The position numbers were made by a program, and so were the translations under genes. From Azadirachta indica (Eukaryota; Streptophyta; Magnoliopsida; Sapindales; Meliaceae), in the NCBI GenBank assembly GCA_022749755.1, contig CM040452.1, positions 21,842,350 through 21,906,349 on the forward strand: a stretch of DNA of 64,000 bases, in the 5' to 3' direction. Under the pieces are notes generated by a model. It did not search any database. It saw only the letters and a list, made by a program, of their open reading frames with translations, and was not told where the DNA came from. This document shows positions 63,456 to 64,000 of this stretch, piece by piece; positions within the stretch are counted from its first letter, which is position 1; each line of letters opens with the position of its first letter.

Positions 63456-64000
63456 TCACGCTGTTAACGTTCTCAATCTAATTCATTTTATACATACATA
63501 CGTATGCCAACAACTTATAATAGGAAATTAATTAGATTAATCCCCACCATAATATATTTGCCGGAGAGTTGCATTAATATATATAATCATTAGATTTTGT
63601 CGGCTTTATGTCTTGTTACAATAATGTTTGGACTCATAATATTGCAAGATCTGTAACAATTTAATCCCTTTTTATTTATGTAACTTCATTATTTTGTGTT
63701 ATGATACTGTATTTTTTTTTTTAGTTTTTACTTGAACAAGTTTATTTTATTCTGATAATTATATGCAACAATGGAGGACAAATCTCGGGTCAAAAGAAAG
63801 ATTTGGTCAACAGAAAATGCAAATGAATTAGGAAAAATGGATAAAAAAACATCTCTTGGACTTTTGACACTAGTCCAAGTATAAAATTGGATTACAAATC
63901 ATAGGCCTAGTTCTCAATAATAAACAAATTAATTTAAAGGTCCAATCACAAACCAACCCGGATTGGAGACTTGCTACTAAACACATTTGCTTTCATGTTC
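63456..64000. other. 3' flank, no gene seen
   Basis: Downstream DNA of the MGGCASK gene: AT-rich, with a poly-T run near 63.71 kb. Nothing else was recognised before the window ends. Confidence 0.5.

Overview
The window looks like nuclear DNA of a eudicot plant: AT-rich, microsatellite-laden intergenic DNA, genes split by GT-AG introns, and plant-specific families (class III peroxidase, NAC factor, isoprenylated metal-binding proteins, auxin-conjugate hydrolase, L-type lectin receptor kinase). The protein style suggests a woody rosid, possibly Citrus, but the sequence alone does not prove it. No rRNA, tRNA, CRISPR array or intact transposon was seen.

Layout. 2.0-2.8 kb (+): RIN13-like Cys-rich protein. 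4.5-6.7 kb (+): alpha subunit of the nascent polypeptide-associated complex. 8.0-9.7 kb (-): secreted class III peroxidase. 11.1-16.3 kb (-): large plant protein of unknown function with an apparent one-base frameshift. 17.8-18.0 kb (-): possible 57-residue peptide gene. 19.9-20.5 kb (-): HMA-fold protein without CxxC. 23.1-24.8 kb (-): two-HMA isoprenylated protein (HIPP9-like). 27.0-35.9 kb (-): a tandem segmental duplication carrying two ILR1-like auxin-conjugate hydrolase genes. The 31.1-34.7 kb copy is intact, the 27.0-30.1 kb copy is a pseudogene, and a broken copy of the neighbouring NAC gene's last exon lies between them. 35.6-38.2 kb (-): NAC factor with a C-terminal membrane anchor. 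40.4-43.8 kb (-): endonuclease/exonuclease/phosphatase-family protein with EF-hands. 48.4-49.6 kb (+): cytosolic ribosomal protein L9. 50.9-52.9 kb (+): intronless L-type lectin receptor with a degenerate kinase domain. 54.4-57.4 kb (+): mitochondrial stomatin-like protein whose first exon has an apparent frame break. 59.0-59.4 kb (-): Kazal-type inhibitor with a hydrophobic tail. 62.9-63.5 kb (+): small acidic, probably N-myristoylated protein.

These are independent genes rather than an operon or pathway cluster. The local relationships are two HMA genes side by side, two translation genes (NAC-alpha, RPL9) with site II-like promoter motifs, and the NAC/ILR1-like duplication. No novel multigene system is evident. 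The most interesting signals are the duplication with its chimeric remnants, the probable lectin receptor pseudokinase, two apparent single-base losses in otherwise intact genes, a repeated 5' leader region with duplicated splice donors, and the unannotated small peptide ORF. Exon boundaries were set by hand from splice consensus and reading-frame continuity; every multi-exon gene closes in frame except where a lesion is stated.
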